Part shown: positions 1-11,760 of the stretch, piece by piece | Numbering within the stretch: position 1 is the stretch's first letter | How the letters are laid out: every line of letters starts with the position of its first letter | Source of the DNA: Leptura quadrifasciata | Taxonomy: Eukaryota; Arthropoda; Insecta; Coleoptera; Cerambycidae | Direction of reading: 5' to 3' | Length of the DNA stretch: 64,000 nucleotides | Assembly: GCA_963675555.1 (NCBI GenBank) | Contig: OY776679.1 | Location: 99,732,912-99,796,911, forward strand | Notes under the pieces: model-generated | What the model was told of the DNA's origin: nothing | Database searches by the model: none | Seen by the model: the letters and a program-made list of their open reading frames with translations, nothing else | Position numbers and translations under genes: made by a program

Positions 1-930
1 CCAGAACTGATAAATCGGGCGAGCGAAGAGGCCATAAGAAAGGTCCATTATTGGCAATCCATTGATCATAAAAAGTTTCTTGTAAATAATTATTAATTAA
101 ATATGTGTTATGTGGGGGAGCACCGTCGTGCTGATAAATAATTTTTCTATGTTCGGCGAGAGGTAAATTTTCTAAAGAGTTATTATTCAAATGTTGTAAG
201 ATATTCAGATACCTTGCACCTAAAAAAAAAAACAAAAATTTACCTATACATATTAGCAGAAGAGAAAATTTAATTTACCGTTTAAATTTTGCTGATAAAA
301 TTGTAATGCCACCACTCTATCGTTTCTTAAGGCACAGTAAACATTCAACTGCCAACTTTCCTGAAAGTTTCGCTCTCTGAGCATATGAGGATTTGAGTCA
401 CTCCAATAATGCGAATTGTGTCTATTAAAAAGTGCATTTTTAGTAAATTTTGCTTCATCTGTCCATATAATATTTCCCAAATAAGAATCGTGACCCTCAG
501 ACCTTATTAGAATAAACTCACAAAAATTCTGTCTTCTTAGGAAATCTGTTTCTTTTAATCCTTGAACCATATGGAATGAAAACTGGTGAAACTTATGTTT
601 TAATAAGATTCTGTGAATTGAATCCTTGCATAGTCCCGATTCCAAAGCAGCTTGTCTTAATGACATCCTTGGAAATGCATGAAAATATCCCAGAATGACT
701 ATTTCCATGTTTTCGTCATCAACAATAGGCTTTCTTCTTTGCATTTTTGCCTTGACAGAGCCATAATTTTTAAGATTTTCCAGTATGCGTTTTGCAGTGT
801 TTGGTGATGGTTTCCGTTTTTCTGGATATCGGGTAGCAAATGTACTGCAAGTTCTTGATATTACTTACTCTCCATAAATAATAAACAAATTTAAAAAGTT
901 TTCGTTGGTATAATTTAAACGTGCTGGCAT
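1..930 (-). pseudogene. Tc1/mariner-superfamily DDE transposase, copy 1 (runs off the window start)
   Basis: Read on the minus strand from an ATG at 930. The product resembles Tc1/mariner-type DDE transposases, which cut and paste their own element. An N-terminal helix-turn-helix-like region lies around 700-600. The first catalytic region reads IIWTDEAKF (about 460). A LNVYCALRND stretch follows, then QHDGAPPHN (about 110) and WPLRSPDL near base 20. The C-terminus lies outside the window. Compared with the related N-terminus at 47230-47353, this copy has a 6 bp change that makes an in-frame TAA near 868. A 59 bp GT-AG segment (220-278) interrupts the frame between the LNG and AR codons. The frame is otherwise open, so decay is modest, but this copy is unlikely to be active. 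Family assignment is good; subfamily is not resolved. Confidence 0.85.
220..278 (-). other. Candidate 59 bp spliceosomal intron in transposase copy 1
   Basis: On the minus strand the segment starts GTAAAT and ends in a run of ten T followed by AG. Removing it restores an uninterrupted frame across a conserved transposase region (LNG-AR-YL). The related transposases at 2450 and 14530 read straight through the equivalent position. Either a young small intron or an intron-like insertion fits. Confidence 0.55.
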
Positions 931-1111
931 TTTTTGACATAAGATAATGACTGATTGTTTCTAATCATGGCTATTTTGATGAAATGATTACAGCAATTCA
1001 TGAATTTCTAATAAAATCGCAAATATTTTAAAAAGTTGTAACTTTAACCCCCACAATACTAATACCAGAAAAAAGGGAATTAAATTTTACACAACTTGGC
1101 GTAAAAAAATA
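931..1111 (-). other. Upstream end of transposase element copy 1 (module A, non-coding)
   Basis: About 180 bp between the transposase ATG and the sequence acaggg. It is shared with 47354-47531 and, inverted, with 53905-54087. It probably holds the terminal region and promoter of the transposon. Confidence 0.6.
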
Positions 1112-1604
1112 CAGGGTGTTTCATTTGACCTAAACAAGTTTTCGCGGTTTGAAGTTGACAAAATGTAACGCGAAAAACGGAATACTTGGTACGATATTAT
1201 TGAATTTATTTCAGTTGTAGAACGTAGCTCTTCTTGTATTCTTTTTACGTAACAAGTAGCAAATGAGGATCTTTTACAGAAAGAAAGTTATAACGGTTCT
1301 TGCAAACCGTTGTATCTGTCAAATTTTCTATAAAATATCAAATATCTCTGAAACGGCTAGGTTTAAGTATAGGATATGCTACATATTTTCGACTCGAATG
1401 TTATGCTCTTTTCCAAAACCCTAAAATATATAGGGTGTTCCATTTGAAATAAGCAAGTTGGTATCGACTTCCGGTATAAGCGGAAGTGCCAGCTGCTTGT
1501 AATTATTTTAGTTGGATTGGCCTCACCGACATTAGTAATTATCTAAATTTTCTGATGCGTACTTTTCTCCATATCGATCGATTCAATTCCCGGTGAGACC
1601 CCTG
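1112..1604. repeat. Module B repeat, copy 1 (cagggtgtt... element)
   Basis: A ~490 bp repeat starting cagggtgtttcattt and ending ggtgagacccctg, so its ends are short imperfect inverted repeats. An internal agggtgttccatttgaaat at about 1432 starts a nested sub-unit with the hairpin acttccggtataagcggaagt. Copies lie at 47532-48021 and 54199-54678. The ends suggest a non-autonomous DNA transposon of the Tc1/mariner type, perhaps two nested ones. Confidence 0.65.
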
Positions 1605-2048
1605 TATTATAACTACATATTCATATGTCATGTGATCGTTTTAATTTTCATTAACATGGTTTGTACGTAATTATCTGTGCAATATTATACTGACGACAGT
1701 AAATTATTTGTAATAACGGATATAATAACAATTACATGTATAGTAATTAATTGCAGGTAATTGGTTTTGTTGCCTTTTCATTTATTGATACTATGTATTT
1801 TTATGGTTATGACCCACTTATATTAATAAGTCGGCAATAGTGTTTTATGGAAAGAACAAGAAAAATCCACTTTTTATACTCCTAGAAATCGTAAAATCAT
1901 TTTCGACTGCGTGCTTATTTATACAAGAGACTATAACATGCATTAAATTAATGCAAGACAGAGCAAAGAAAATTTTCACCTTATCATTATGAAAAATAAA
2001 CATAACACTCAACCAGGTAAAAAAAAGTCTAGTTATTATAGTTGTGCA
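1605..2048. other. AT-rich spacer, nothing recognised
   Basis: No open frame, repeat or RNA gene that I can support. Confidence 0.5.
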
Positions 2049-2640
2049 TTACAAATTTTGTTCAAAATTTTGTGCATTAACGTGAACAGAATAATTCATT
2101 CCCTTTATTAATTCACCATTACCTGTACGTAACAAAGTATGACGTCGAATAAAATTACATCCACTCCTTATTATATTTTTCAAATCTTCTGCCTTAAAAG
2201 GTTGGGTTTCATACACAAATGTATTAAGGTAAACCTACCGAGAAAAATCCAGCGGATTTAAAACTGGCGATCTAGCTGGCCATCGCAATGGTCCAGAATC
2301 CTACCTATCATGTTTAAATAATTAGAAACAATAATGGCGTTGCGTGGAGGAGCACCATCTTGACGGAACCACATATTTCTTCTATCTTGTAGACAAATTT
2401 CTTCTAAATAAGCAGGTAAGTCATTTCGTAAAAAATCTAGATACATTACGCTGTTTAAATTAGTTTGAAAAAAATATGGCCCTACTAGTCTCTCTCCAAG
2501 AATACCTATCCACACGTTAACCTTATACTTTACCTGAAAATTTCTTTGCCGCGTCCATCGAGGATTTCTGTCACTCCAATAGTGCATGTTGTGTTTATTG
2601 ACACTGCCGCTTTCTTTAAATGTCGCTTCGTCGCTTCAAA
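2049..2640 (-). pseudogene. Tc1/mariner-superfamily transposase fragment
   Basis: Minus strand, from a degraded start near 2640 to a stop at 2049. The motifs in order are an EATF box, HYWSDRNPRW, VNVWIGILGERLVGPYFF, and FRQDGAPPRN. After a one-base frameshift near 2285 come WPARSPVLNPLDF and a C-terminal tail ending in NFEQNL. An in-frame TAG follows LDFSR. The N-terminal DNA-binding part is missing. It is a paralogue of the transposases at 1-930 and 14273-14955, not the same subfamily, and is a dead copy. Confidence 0.8.
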
Positions 2641-3289
2641 GAATTTTATAATGTAAATTTCTGCTTATTTCCTTGGCGGAGTTGTACTAGAATAATTTCT
2701 TAATCGTGATATCGTTTATCTGAGGATTCATCTAACTGCAGATTTTTTCAATAACTGATACAGTAGAAATTATAGATGTCATTCCTGAATACTCTATATA
2801 CATATTTATAAATATGAGGATTTCAACCACAAGCTTTTTTATTTGCATATAATGAAACATGTAACATAAAGCAATAAAATGATAGCCCAAGTTATGCTTA
2901 ATGCCGGTATAGAATTTATACCGAAAAACCCATGTTTGTCTTTCGGATACCTGCAATTTAAATGCAATAAGATATTTGTATGCATTGGAGTGAATTTACG
3001 AGATGTCACGTCATGCCTCAATTTAATTCCAGATTGTAAACAAATAAATTTATGGAAAGAGTTATCTGTATACCAACTGCTGTAGTAGTTCTTTGCAACC
3101 CAACCCGAGTACTAAGTTCATTGTCCGAGACGTACTTTTGTTTATGGATTATGTAATGAAATAGGCATAGTTTTATAGATTTTCATAGTTTCGCACGAAC
3201 GAAGTTGGATTTTTTTCGCAAACTGATCAATGAAGACGAAAATATTTACAGAAGGAGAAACCGCCAAATAGTGATTATTACGAGTCGAG
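2641..3289. other. AT-rich spacer, nothing recognised
   Basis: Only short overlapping frames on both strands, none with a recognisable domain. Confidence 0.5.
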
Positions 3290-3560
3290 TATACTTTATT
3301 TTTTAGATGTTCTCAAAAAAAGTAATCCATAGGAGTAAGGTCTGGGGACCTAGTTGGCAAGTGAAAATTTTAATACCTACCAATCAGTTGACCTCGAAAA
3401 AACATCTCTAGGAAATTTTTCACTGGAAGACTGCTATGGATACTTGCCAAATCCTACTGAAACTACAATTTGAATTTTTCTTCTTCAGTTCATACGTATA
3501 TTAGCAATATCCCAATGTCGTTTCCCTAAAAATTCAAATACGTTTCAGAATTTCGGCAAA
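3290..3560 (-). pseudogene. Heavily degraded DDE transposase C-terminal fragment
   Basis: On the minus strand the segment contains a LPTRSPDLTPMDYFF stretch (about 3340), matching the W-P-x-R-S-P-D-L-x-P-x-D-F-F box of Tc1/mariner-type transposases. Upstream sequence back to about 3560 is full of stops. Too short and decayed to assign a subfamily. Confidence 0.5.
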
Positions 3561-3830
3561 AATATAGCTATAAATATAGCTAATAAAATATCGTGAAATA
3601 TAGTGTCGGAGGCTGTACTAAAATCCAGTAATAGCAGCGCGGTACTTTTTCCGCAAGCATAGGCTTGAATAACAACATACAGCTATACAGCTATATCCTG
3701 TCCAAAATCCCGACTGTACAGATAACAGAATGTTACAAAAGTTCAAGTGATCTCGTAATTTCCATATATTTTTATTTTTGTTAACTTTGAAAATCTTGGG
3801 AGAATACTTATTGATCTAAAATCTGAATAT

Positions 3831-5614
3831 GTATAGTCGTTTGCAATTTAACCGTGCAAATAAAAACGCAACAAAAACCTTACGATCTCGTTAAAATACC
3901 GTTACTTTCTGTACTACTTCGACCGCAAATGGAATCACTTACCTTGATAGGTTTTTAATGTACATCGGTTTGTTTGATGACATTGTTATGGCCCAGTGGT
4001 ATATGCGACCCGCAATGCATCTGTATGTTTTGCGGGCCGTATATCGTTAACAGCAGCTAGTGGGTGGTCGCGCGTCTCCCAGCTGGGAAGAGCGGTCACG
4101 TGACTTCCGTCTGTTGTCAAAATAGAGAGAGACGTTCGGCGATGTGTACACGGTTGGTAATTCATCAATAACTTGATTTATTCAAGGCATCTTTGTGTAT
4201 TTGTGTCAAGTAAATTTCCTCCATTTGTTGTTGTTCTGTTGAGCAGAATATTTTATTGTTGGGAGCGAATTTTAACTGCTGGTGCAGGATTTAAGTGTAC
4301 AGGTGAGTTAACCTCATTATCGCTATCTGACCCGTTCTCTATCCACGTGTTTCACGAATTTAGAGGATTTCATTTGGAAGTATCAAGCTGGTTTGAAAGA
4401 CGGACTCGACCCCATTCATTCAGCTGTAGCCTTAGAGTTTTGGTTGGTTAATTTCCTCAACAGTAAGAGGTACATTATATTTCTTTTGTGGGTTATACCT
4501 CATTTTAAATTGCTCTGATTAGGTACCTTTCTCGTGCATTTCCGACCGTGCAACTTAATCGGTGTATCTTTAGGGTCCACGGACGGGGCTTCTACACACA
4601 GTAAGAAGTTCCACGGACACACACAAAGATAGAATGTTCCAAGGCTGGAGAGGCTGTAATCAACCGCATCGTCTGGTCAATTTCTTTCTTCCCGAAGACA
4701 CCACCGTAGGGCTGCAGTTTCTGCAGAGTAGAAGTCTGGGTATCGTACCACCCTAGATAAGTGTGTTGTTTTCTTTGCCGGGGACCACCTTCAGTGGTTC
4801 TGCGCGGTTATATATATTCAAACTTACTTTTGCATTTTAACTTGTATATATTTAAAGATTTTACACATTTACTAGTACTTAAGGAGGTTCTCTAATCAGA
4901 CCCGTTGAGGCCAGATTTATTTTTAATTCATCGACACGTTGTAAACCAAGTGTAGCTACACGAGGCAGTTTTATTTATGCTGTAACTTATTAATTGGAAA
5001 ATTAGCCACACCTTTTGAACCTCGCCAGGTTTCATGCTAGAGAAAAAATAAATATTTGTAAATTCTGTAATATAGTGCATTTCATGTTTAAAGAAGGTGT
5101 CATTATTTCGTCTGCGACCACTACGTATGGAACCCTCAGCGATTTGTGTAAGTAAGTAAACTAATAATTTACAATAGTTTATGTTAATTTGGGCTTAACG
5201 CCCTGAGATAATCTGAGCTAGTGAAATTTTATCGTGGGTACGTTACATCGCTTATCCAGGTTAGGCAGTGTCTGCGATCTGCTACGCCACGGCAGCCCAA
5301 GTAAGTTTCTTTTCTGTAATAACTTGTAACTCTTACGCTCCAACATTTATTTATTTAAAACGTTAAATTTTTGTTCGACAAAAACATAGCAATATCATAA
5401 CGTTAATAATGAGCTCGTAAAGTTTTTATTGTCTTTCTTATTCGTAAAGTAAATCCGCAGGTCTTATCAAACAAGCCGACGTACATTAAAAACCTATATA
5501 GATAAGTGATTCAATTTGCGGGCGAGATAGTCCAGAGAGTAACGATATTTTATTGAGGTCGTAAAGTTTTTATTGCGTTTTTTGACTGCCCAGTAAATCT
5601 ACACCCGACTATAC
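3831..5614. mobile_element. Unclassified 1.8 kb element with ~150 bp inverted ends
   Basis: The left arm (3831-3981) is the reverse complement of the right arm (5461-5614), with scattered mismatches. Both outer ends share gtatagtcg / cgactatac. The right side also carries a ~57 bp subterminal direct repeat (near 5411 and 5555, starting gagctcgtaaagttttt and gaggtcgtaaagttttt). The inside is GC-richer than its surroundings and lacks a transposase. It holds a possible splice donor (caggtgagt, about 4300) and an AATAAA near 5047. It could be a non-autonomous DNA transposon or the shell of a larger element with inverted ends. No target duplication was found. Confidence 0.6.
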
Positions 5615-5624
5615 ACAATTGTCG

Positions 5625-6272
5625 TGACACCAAGTTAAGCCTAGCTGGCCACTCAGATTGAGGGGTGCCAATAGCTGGATAGACACCATCAGATTTATAA
5701 GATGCGTATTTAAGATACTTCCTCTGAACTTTTTCTAAGTTGGAAATATATGAGTTTCATAGTTTGAACTCCAGGCAACTGAAGCGTATCCTAACTTAGA
5801 CCTTACATAACGGTAAATAGTAGAATGATAGTTGAACATTTTTAAAGTGTCTCGAATTTCTCACAATGAAACCCAAATTTTTGTTGGAATTAGTTATGAT
5901 ATAATTAATGAGGAACAAAAGTTAGTGTAGAATCAAAAGTAACTCCTTAAATTCAGAACATCTGTTAACAGTTTCAGTACCTATATTATACAGAAAAGTT
6001 ATTGAATTAGTTTTCCTTGTAGAGGACATAACATTGCATTTCGATATGTTTAGCATAAGCTTATTGATATATCACACCAATTATTAATTTTTGCGAGATC
6101 TTGCTGTAATCTATTACAATCGCTTATTAAGCTAATCGAGGTGAAGATTGAGTGAGATTGTCGGCATACATAAGAGCATTGCATATCTCAATTTCCTAGC
6201 AAACATCATTAACAAATAGTATAAAAATTGGGGTCCAAGAACTGAACCCTGCCGTACTCCTGAACCATTTCG
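5625..6272 (-). pseudogene. LINE reverse transcriptase fragment (jockey/CR1-like)
   Basis: Minus strand, broken by several frameshifts. The translation shows GVRQGSVLGPQFL (about 6255), a YADD-equivalent reading MPTI, then the C-terminal ORF2 landmarks LGFIVRN (about 5860), a decayed leucine/tyrosine-rich stretch, and LEKVQRKYLKY followed by DGVYP (about 5700). The order matches RT palm to thumb of jockey-type non-LTR retrotransposons. It lies immediately beside the right end of the 3831-5614 element. Confidence 0.72.
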
Positions 6273-7319
6273 ATATATTATTAATTATTTTTATATATGT
6301 TAAAGTTCTTTTATTGGTTATAGCATAATATGTATAGTTCATCAGCTCCCTATTTATAAAATATATGATATAATTGAACGTTACTTAGCTGGGTGACTGT
6401 ATGAGAAGCTTAACTTTAGTATTACATTCTGCGTTTTCTGCTGCTCTAATACCTTAATGCAGTGTTCTATGATTCATTGTCTAATGCTAGATCAGTGTTG
6501 TTTATATTAGTAATATATCCAGACTCTCAAATATCATGCGTACAGTAACACAGAGTATAAAGACGTAATATTAATATAAAATGTACCAGCAGCTTCCGCG
6601 AACTTTCTTCAAATTCACCACGCCTTTAATTTAGGTAACACAATAAAGCATATGCTACAAACTAAAATAACATACAGTCATACTCGTTCATTAATCTCAT
6701 TTCGGCAAGTTTGAATTAACAAGCCCTTTAATTTTCCATCATTGCGATGAATGTAATGATTCCGATAATTACAATACGGCCAACTACCAAACTTTCTCAT
6801 GTCGATTAATTCAGCTATAACAATTATTATAATTATTATTCTGTATTAAAAAAAGTCTGTCAGCACATGGAATCGAGTTTGTAAAGTAATCGTGAAATAT
6901 ATTTCGTTTAGTAAGTCCCTAGTGAATTAATTGCAATTGACGCAATTTAATAGCGGTTTATTGCATTAGGTGTGCGTCTTGGGGATTATCCAGATTGTTT
7001 GTGTATATTAATTGAAGACTTTTAATAAGAAAATGCAAAGGAATGATATTTAATTACCAAGATTAACTGTAGGAATGACGTTTACACTTATTATAAATCA
7101 ATAATTAGATAGGTGTCTCCAATATGTCTAACGCTTTGCACTGAAGTTTTAATTTTTTAATATAAATATTTTTGTAGCTGAAATACTCATTATTTGAAAA
7201 AATAGTTGGTAATTTCATTTTGTTATACAACTATTACCATCAAAGTAATCTTCACATCATCCATGGTATCAGGCATAGATACTGTTGATTAGTTAATTAA
7301 GTAGCTATCATAAAAAATC
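6273..7319. other. AT-rich spacer, nothing recognised
   Basis: No supported gene or repeat. Short A+T-rich frames only. Confidence 0.5.
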
Positions 7320-8345
7320 GTACCAGAATACCAGACAAATTAGTCAACGAAGATGATATATTTGACACACCTCAATTGATAGTGGATAGGTTTAGTAATT
7401 ATTGTAGTAGTGTTATTCACATTCTACCAATCCTGATTTGTCTAATTTAGAAATTAATAATTTGCCGATTTTGAATGTGTGAATGTGTGAATGAATAAAA
7501 TGATGTTTTAAATGCCACTGAGAATTTAAAAAATAAAGGGCACAACCAAGTTCCAAATTTTCTAGTTAAGGATTGTAAATATATTTTCGTTCGACCTTTA
7601 CTCATATTATTTACATGGCTCTTAAAACTGCTACTTTTCCCCAAACTTTGGAAACTAGTCCGAATATATCCCGTGCTCAAATCTGGGGATTCTTTAATTT
7701 TCCAAAAGGTTTTAGAGATCTCTTTATATAATAAAATTTGTCCATATGTTAGAAATGTAATTTTACCTCTTCAGCATGATTTTACGGAAAACTGGTCCAC
7801 AGTTACAAACTTGGCAGCATTTTCTCAATACGTATCTGAGGCAATTAACGATCAAGGTCAAGTAGACGTAATTACACAGATTTCTCTAAGGCTTTTGACC
7901 AAATAGATCATGGAATCATTATTGGCAAATTAAAAGCAAGGGGATTAGTGATAGTGTTTTAACACTATTTATATCAAAGAAAGATCTCAGTTTGTGTCAT
8001 TTAATGGTTTTAATTCAAAATATTTTTATTCTACATCTGGAGTCCTCAGGGATCTAATCTTGAACCCTTATTATTTTTATTATTCATCAACGACATTACA
8101 AATTTCATTCACTGCAATTTGATTTTATTTGCTGATGATTTAAAAATGTATTATACTGTGAACGATATTGATTGTGTGTTTATTCGGTGTCAAATAGAAA
8201 TTTTTGAAACTTGGTGCCAGGTGAATAGATTACAGTTAAATATTCAAAAATGTAAAATTATGAGCTTTACTCTAAAAAAAAAACAAACTAAAATAAATTC
8301 AATAGATTTAAATCGATGTAAAGCAATTGTTATAATACATTCCAT
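7320..8345 (+). pseudogene. LINE ORF2, first part (linker and RT palm)
   Basis: Plus strand. The reading begins in the endonuclease-RT linker (LVNEDDIFDTPQLIVDRFSN at about 7345). It then shows LPLQHDFT, TDFSKAFDQIDH (about 7895, with frameshifts), SPQGSNLEPLLFLLFINDI (about 8045) and the catalytic box FADD (8128-8139), followed by WCQVNRLQLNIQKCKIMSF. These are the RT blocks of a jockey-like non-LTR retrotransposon. Several frameshifts make it inactive. The sequence stops at the LTR-like insertion and resumes at 9961. Confidence 0.8.
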
Positions 8346-9520
8346 TCCTTATAAGTAAATGCAAAACAAAAAATGTCAAAAATAATTAAAAAATTCAATC
8401 TTTCGGTCCAAAAGGGCAAGCGCTAATAAAAAAGTATCTTTCATTTTCATTTCAAGCAAAAATTATAATTACGTCACAAAAAATCTCAAAAAATTCACGA
8501 AACTCCGTTAATTCTAATACCGTTACAATATTCCATTTGCCAATTTTACTAAATAAACTTTCTAAGTTACTCACCTAAAAAATACAGCCCCCGTATAATA
8601 AAATTCGACACCCAACTCACTTTCCGTACCACCAGTATAAAGTTCAAACTCGTATTCATAAACTTTCTATGAATTATTTTCCATTCAATTTTAACCTTCA
8701 TTCGAATTGCGCCTTAACTTATTCTTGTTCCAACGCATTAGCACACTTTCATTTCATTTCAACTCCATATTTACCCCCTGGGAACATCGACACGCGAGAT
8801 AACCCAAAGTCTATATTACGTGCATGCGTAAACAATGATTATACGAAGACGAGTCAATATATTCAACTCCTTTTCCATTCAATATCTTCTAAACTAAAAT
8901 CGATTCGAGATTCATTCAGTTACCAACCAATTTCTCTTTCTATTGTTCAAACAATCATATAATTTTCATTTCCAAATTTTAACTTTTTGCAAATATGATG
9001 CAATATTGCACCCGCACGGAATGTCGGAGGCCGACTTTCTAGAATAAAATGGGTGTAAAAACGTTCGTGCGAGACTCACGGGGCACGACAAACGAAACGC
9101 ATAAAAAGCCGAGCTCAACACGCTGTGGGCAAGTCAGTGTCGGATCCGAAGTTAGTATTCTGCACCTAGCCAGTGTAACTCGCGCTCACACTATTCCTTG
9201 GCCGGAACCTAGTAAAAAAACTTTTTAATTTAATCTAATCTGCCATCGCGCATCTAATTTTAGGTGAACTTTTTCAGATAATCTAAATAATACAATCTGC
9301 CACCGCGCATCTTAAATTTAAGTGAATTTTTTACATTTTTAAACATACCTTAAACAGAATCAAATCACCCAAGCAGGTAGTTATTCGTTATCAAAAAGTT
9401 ACCAAATAGTAACTGTAGAAGAATAATAATTTAATTTTATTAAAACTTGTATTCGTTCTAATAATAAATATTATAATATCGTTTAAAACAAAGTGTTTTA
9501 ATTTGCAACAGTTACATATA
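8346..9520 (+). mobile_element. Candidate solo LTR inserted in the LINE
   Basis: About 1.17 kb of non-LINE sequence separates two parts of one LINE ORF. It ends near agtaaatg on the left and agttacat on the right. It contains a TATA-like box, an initiator and downstream AATAAA sites, in the order U3-R-U5. No matching internal region or clear target duplication is present, so solo LTR is an inference. Confidence 0.4.
9100..9138 (+). promoter_or_regulatory. Predicted core promoter in the LTR-like insertion
   Basis: cataaaaag at 9100 is followed about 35 bp later by TCAGT (9134-9138), the arthropod initiator consensus. Spacing fits a TATA plus Inr promoter. Confidence 0.4.
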
Positions 9521-9960
9521 GGGTGCCCCAAAGTATTTGAACATCTAATTAAAATTTTTTACATTAAACAAAATTGTTTCTGCTTAAATCTTGAATACAG
9601 AAGTGTTATACTTTAAGAAGTATATACAGGGTGTTGAGAAATCACCTGACAAAGGAATCAAATTCAGTTTAAAGTAAAACGTAAACTTTCGAATTCAAGT
9701 ACATTCACAGCATCAAACGTTTACTATACAGGGAGTAGCTATTCCACCAATAATAAATTCCAAAATCCGAAGTGCTTGCTGTGTTACCCAGTGAAAGTCA
9801 GTAAAAGCAATCAGCAGGGGCTTATACAGGGTGACCAATTTATCCTGATCCAAACTTTTTAAGGGCAATCCCACAAAACTTCAATATACTACAAAGTTCA
9901 CGTAAATCCTCAAGGGTCTCTACTAAGCTCTTATTCGTGTGCGTCTTCATAGCACCCAAC
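9521..9960. repeat. Cluster of short transposon-like ends
   Basis: Contains agggtgccccaaagt (9520), acagggtgttgagaaatc (9628) and acagggtgaccaatttatcc (9825), spaced 100-200 bp apart. They look like termini of several small TIR elements. Their partners are unclear. Confidence 0.4.
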
Positions 9961-10600
9961 CTAGAGCTAAAAATATTAATGTCAGAGGCTTTTCAGTGTT
10001 CACCATAAAAGACCTCAGCGTAATTTTTGACAACAAATTCACATTTAACGATCACATTAGTCAATCTGTATCATCCTCATTATGCATGTTGGGCTTTGTT
10101 ATTAGAAACTGTCGGAATTTTCATCATACGCAAGCACTAAAAGTTCTTTATTACTCATTTGTAAGATCTACATTAGAATACGCTTCGCTTGTTTGGTATC
10201 CACTCTATAATAACAAAAAATCTACTATTGAAAATGTACAAAGAAGATTCTTAAAACTTATGCATTTCAAAATTTATGGTTCTTATCCCGAAAGTGGTTA
10301 CGATAATCCGTTACCATATGATACTTTTCATATGCCATCACTACAATTGTATAAAACTGTATAAAATTTATAGCATGCATCTCCTTGGAGAGTTGAATTT
10401 TCGAGTGCCAAGGCTTTTAACTAGACAAGTAGGCATTTTTAATTTACTATTGGCTAAAACTAACTTGTTGCTCCCATGTATATGCAGTAATTTAAATAAA
10501 CTAAGTACGTTTTATGATATATTCAACATCAGTTTTAAAGAGATACGTAGAATTACTATATATACTATTCCGGGTGTAACTATGTATTAGTATATCCTAA
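9961..10600 (+). pseudogene. LINE ORF2, C-terminal part
   Basis: Plus strand. Shows IKDLSVIFDNKFTFNDHI (about 10003), LGFVIRNCRNFHHTQALKVL, LEYASLVWYPLY and IENVQRRFLKLMHFK. After a frame change near 10370 the C-terminal block continues with LGELNFRVPRLLTRQ and IFNISFKEIRR. These are the RT thumb and C-terminal domain of the same LINE type as 7320-8345, which ends just before the VIFD block. One LINE copy split by an insertion is the simplest reading. Confidence 0.8.
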
Positions 10601-11182
10601 ATTTCAATCAACTAACTTCAAAAGTAAAGGAGAAAAGGGGGGTACACCGTGGAACTTTAGAAGTAGAAGATATATCTTAACAGATTGGTAACCACAACAT
10701 TGCACAATTATTTTTCTACTAATCCTAGCGAAACGTTGAGCGGCTAAGATCGCTTGTTTCGTCCTTTTTCCAGCTGGTAACACCAGATGAAGCCACAAAC
10801 CATTAAAGATAATTATGATTTGCTAGTAAACCACATTGTTTTAATATTAATAATCCTAAAGTTTTATATCGGTGGGAATTTCCAACAGACAGATTTTGAG
10901 TGAAATATGTACGTGCTATTATTTTTTTAAATTCATAAATTTATATAAATCATACAGTATTGATTCAAAGCAAATTATTACAGTTGCCCAATACGGAGGT
11001 GATACAAATTTTATCGAAACTGCGCGTCATTTCAGCGTCAAAGAAGAGCATAAAATTGCAATATATTTGAAAACATTTGTTTTATAGCTAATAATAATGA
11101 ATTATTTACTAATTATTATACCCATTACGTGTTTGCTAACACGTGTTTTTAATATTGCTTTTAAAGAATTATCTTATAGTAA
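10601..11182. other. AT-rich spacer, nothing recognised
   Basis: A stretch near 10735 reads gcgaaacgttgagc, faintly like Penelope-type terminal sequence, but is not enough to call. Confidence 0.4.
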
Positions 11183-11760
11183 TAGTCCATTTAAAGAGTC
11201 GGTATTTGTGACGAAATTACCGAATGTTTGCGCCTAGGACTAGATAATATCCCCCTCCGTTTTCGAGCATGCTGAATCGATTCCCGGGATCAAATCAATT
11301 TTTCCACCTCCGTAAAGCCCTCAAATTGGCCAAAAACCACCCCCAAAGCCCATTTTCCATGAACCCGTTTATTTTCCCCAGTTTTTCGACTAATTGTTGT
11401 TCCCTCGAGTAGAACGGAAGCTAGGTCCCTAGAGGGTTTTGACTTCAGCTAACCCTACCCCAGGTTTCCACCCCTGTATGGGGTTAGATAATTAATTTTT
11501 TTTTGAGAAAAAAAATTGATATTTTACAGGAGGTGTTTCTTTGAATAAAGCGGTAGGTGACCTGGGTTGTGTAATCACCACCGGGGATTATTTTCACCCT
11601 TCAAAGGGGTGGAATTTTTTTTTTTTTTTGAAAAATTAATATTTTATAGGAGGCATCTCTTTGAGGAAGGCAATAGGTGATCACCAGTTTGTAACCAGCC
11701 CTGTGGGTTGTTTCACCCTTCAAAAGGGTGGAATTTTTTTTCCATCTACAATTGAAAAAT
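11183..11760 (+). repeat. Low-complexity repeat family, copy 1
   Basis: Starts near tagtccatttaaagag and accgaatgtttgcg. It ends in two ~124 bp tandem sub-repeats, each with tttcacccttcaaaggggtgg followed by a T-run and attttataggagg. An inverted copy lies at 13985-14272. Probably a non-autonomous transposon family. Confidence 0.65.

Noticed and set aside
4173..4451. Exon-like frame, with a second frame faintly like a tyrosine recombinase helix
   Set aside because: Too short, with no catalytic residues visible; left as part of the unclassified element.
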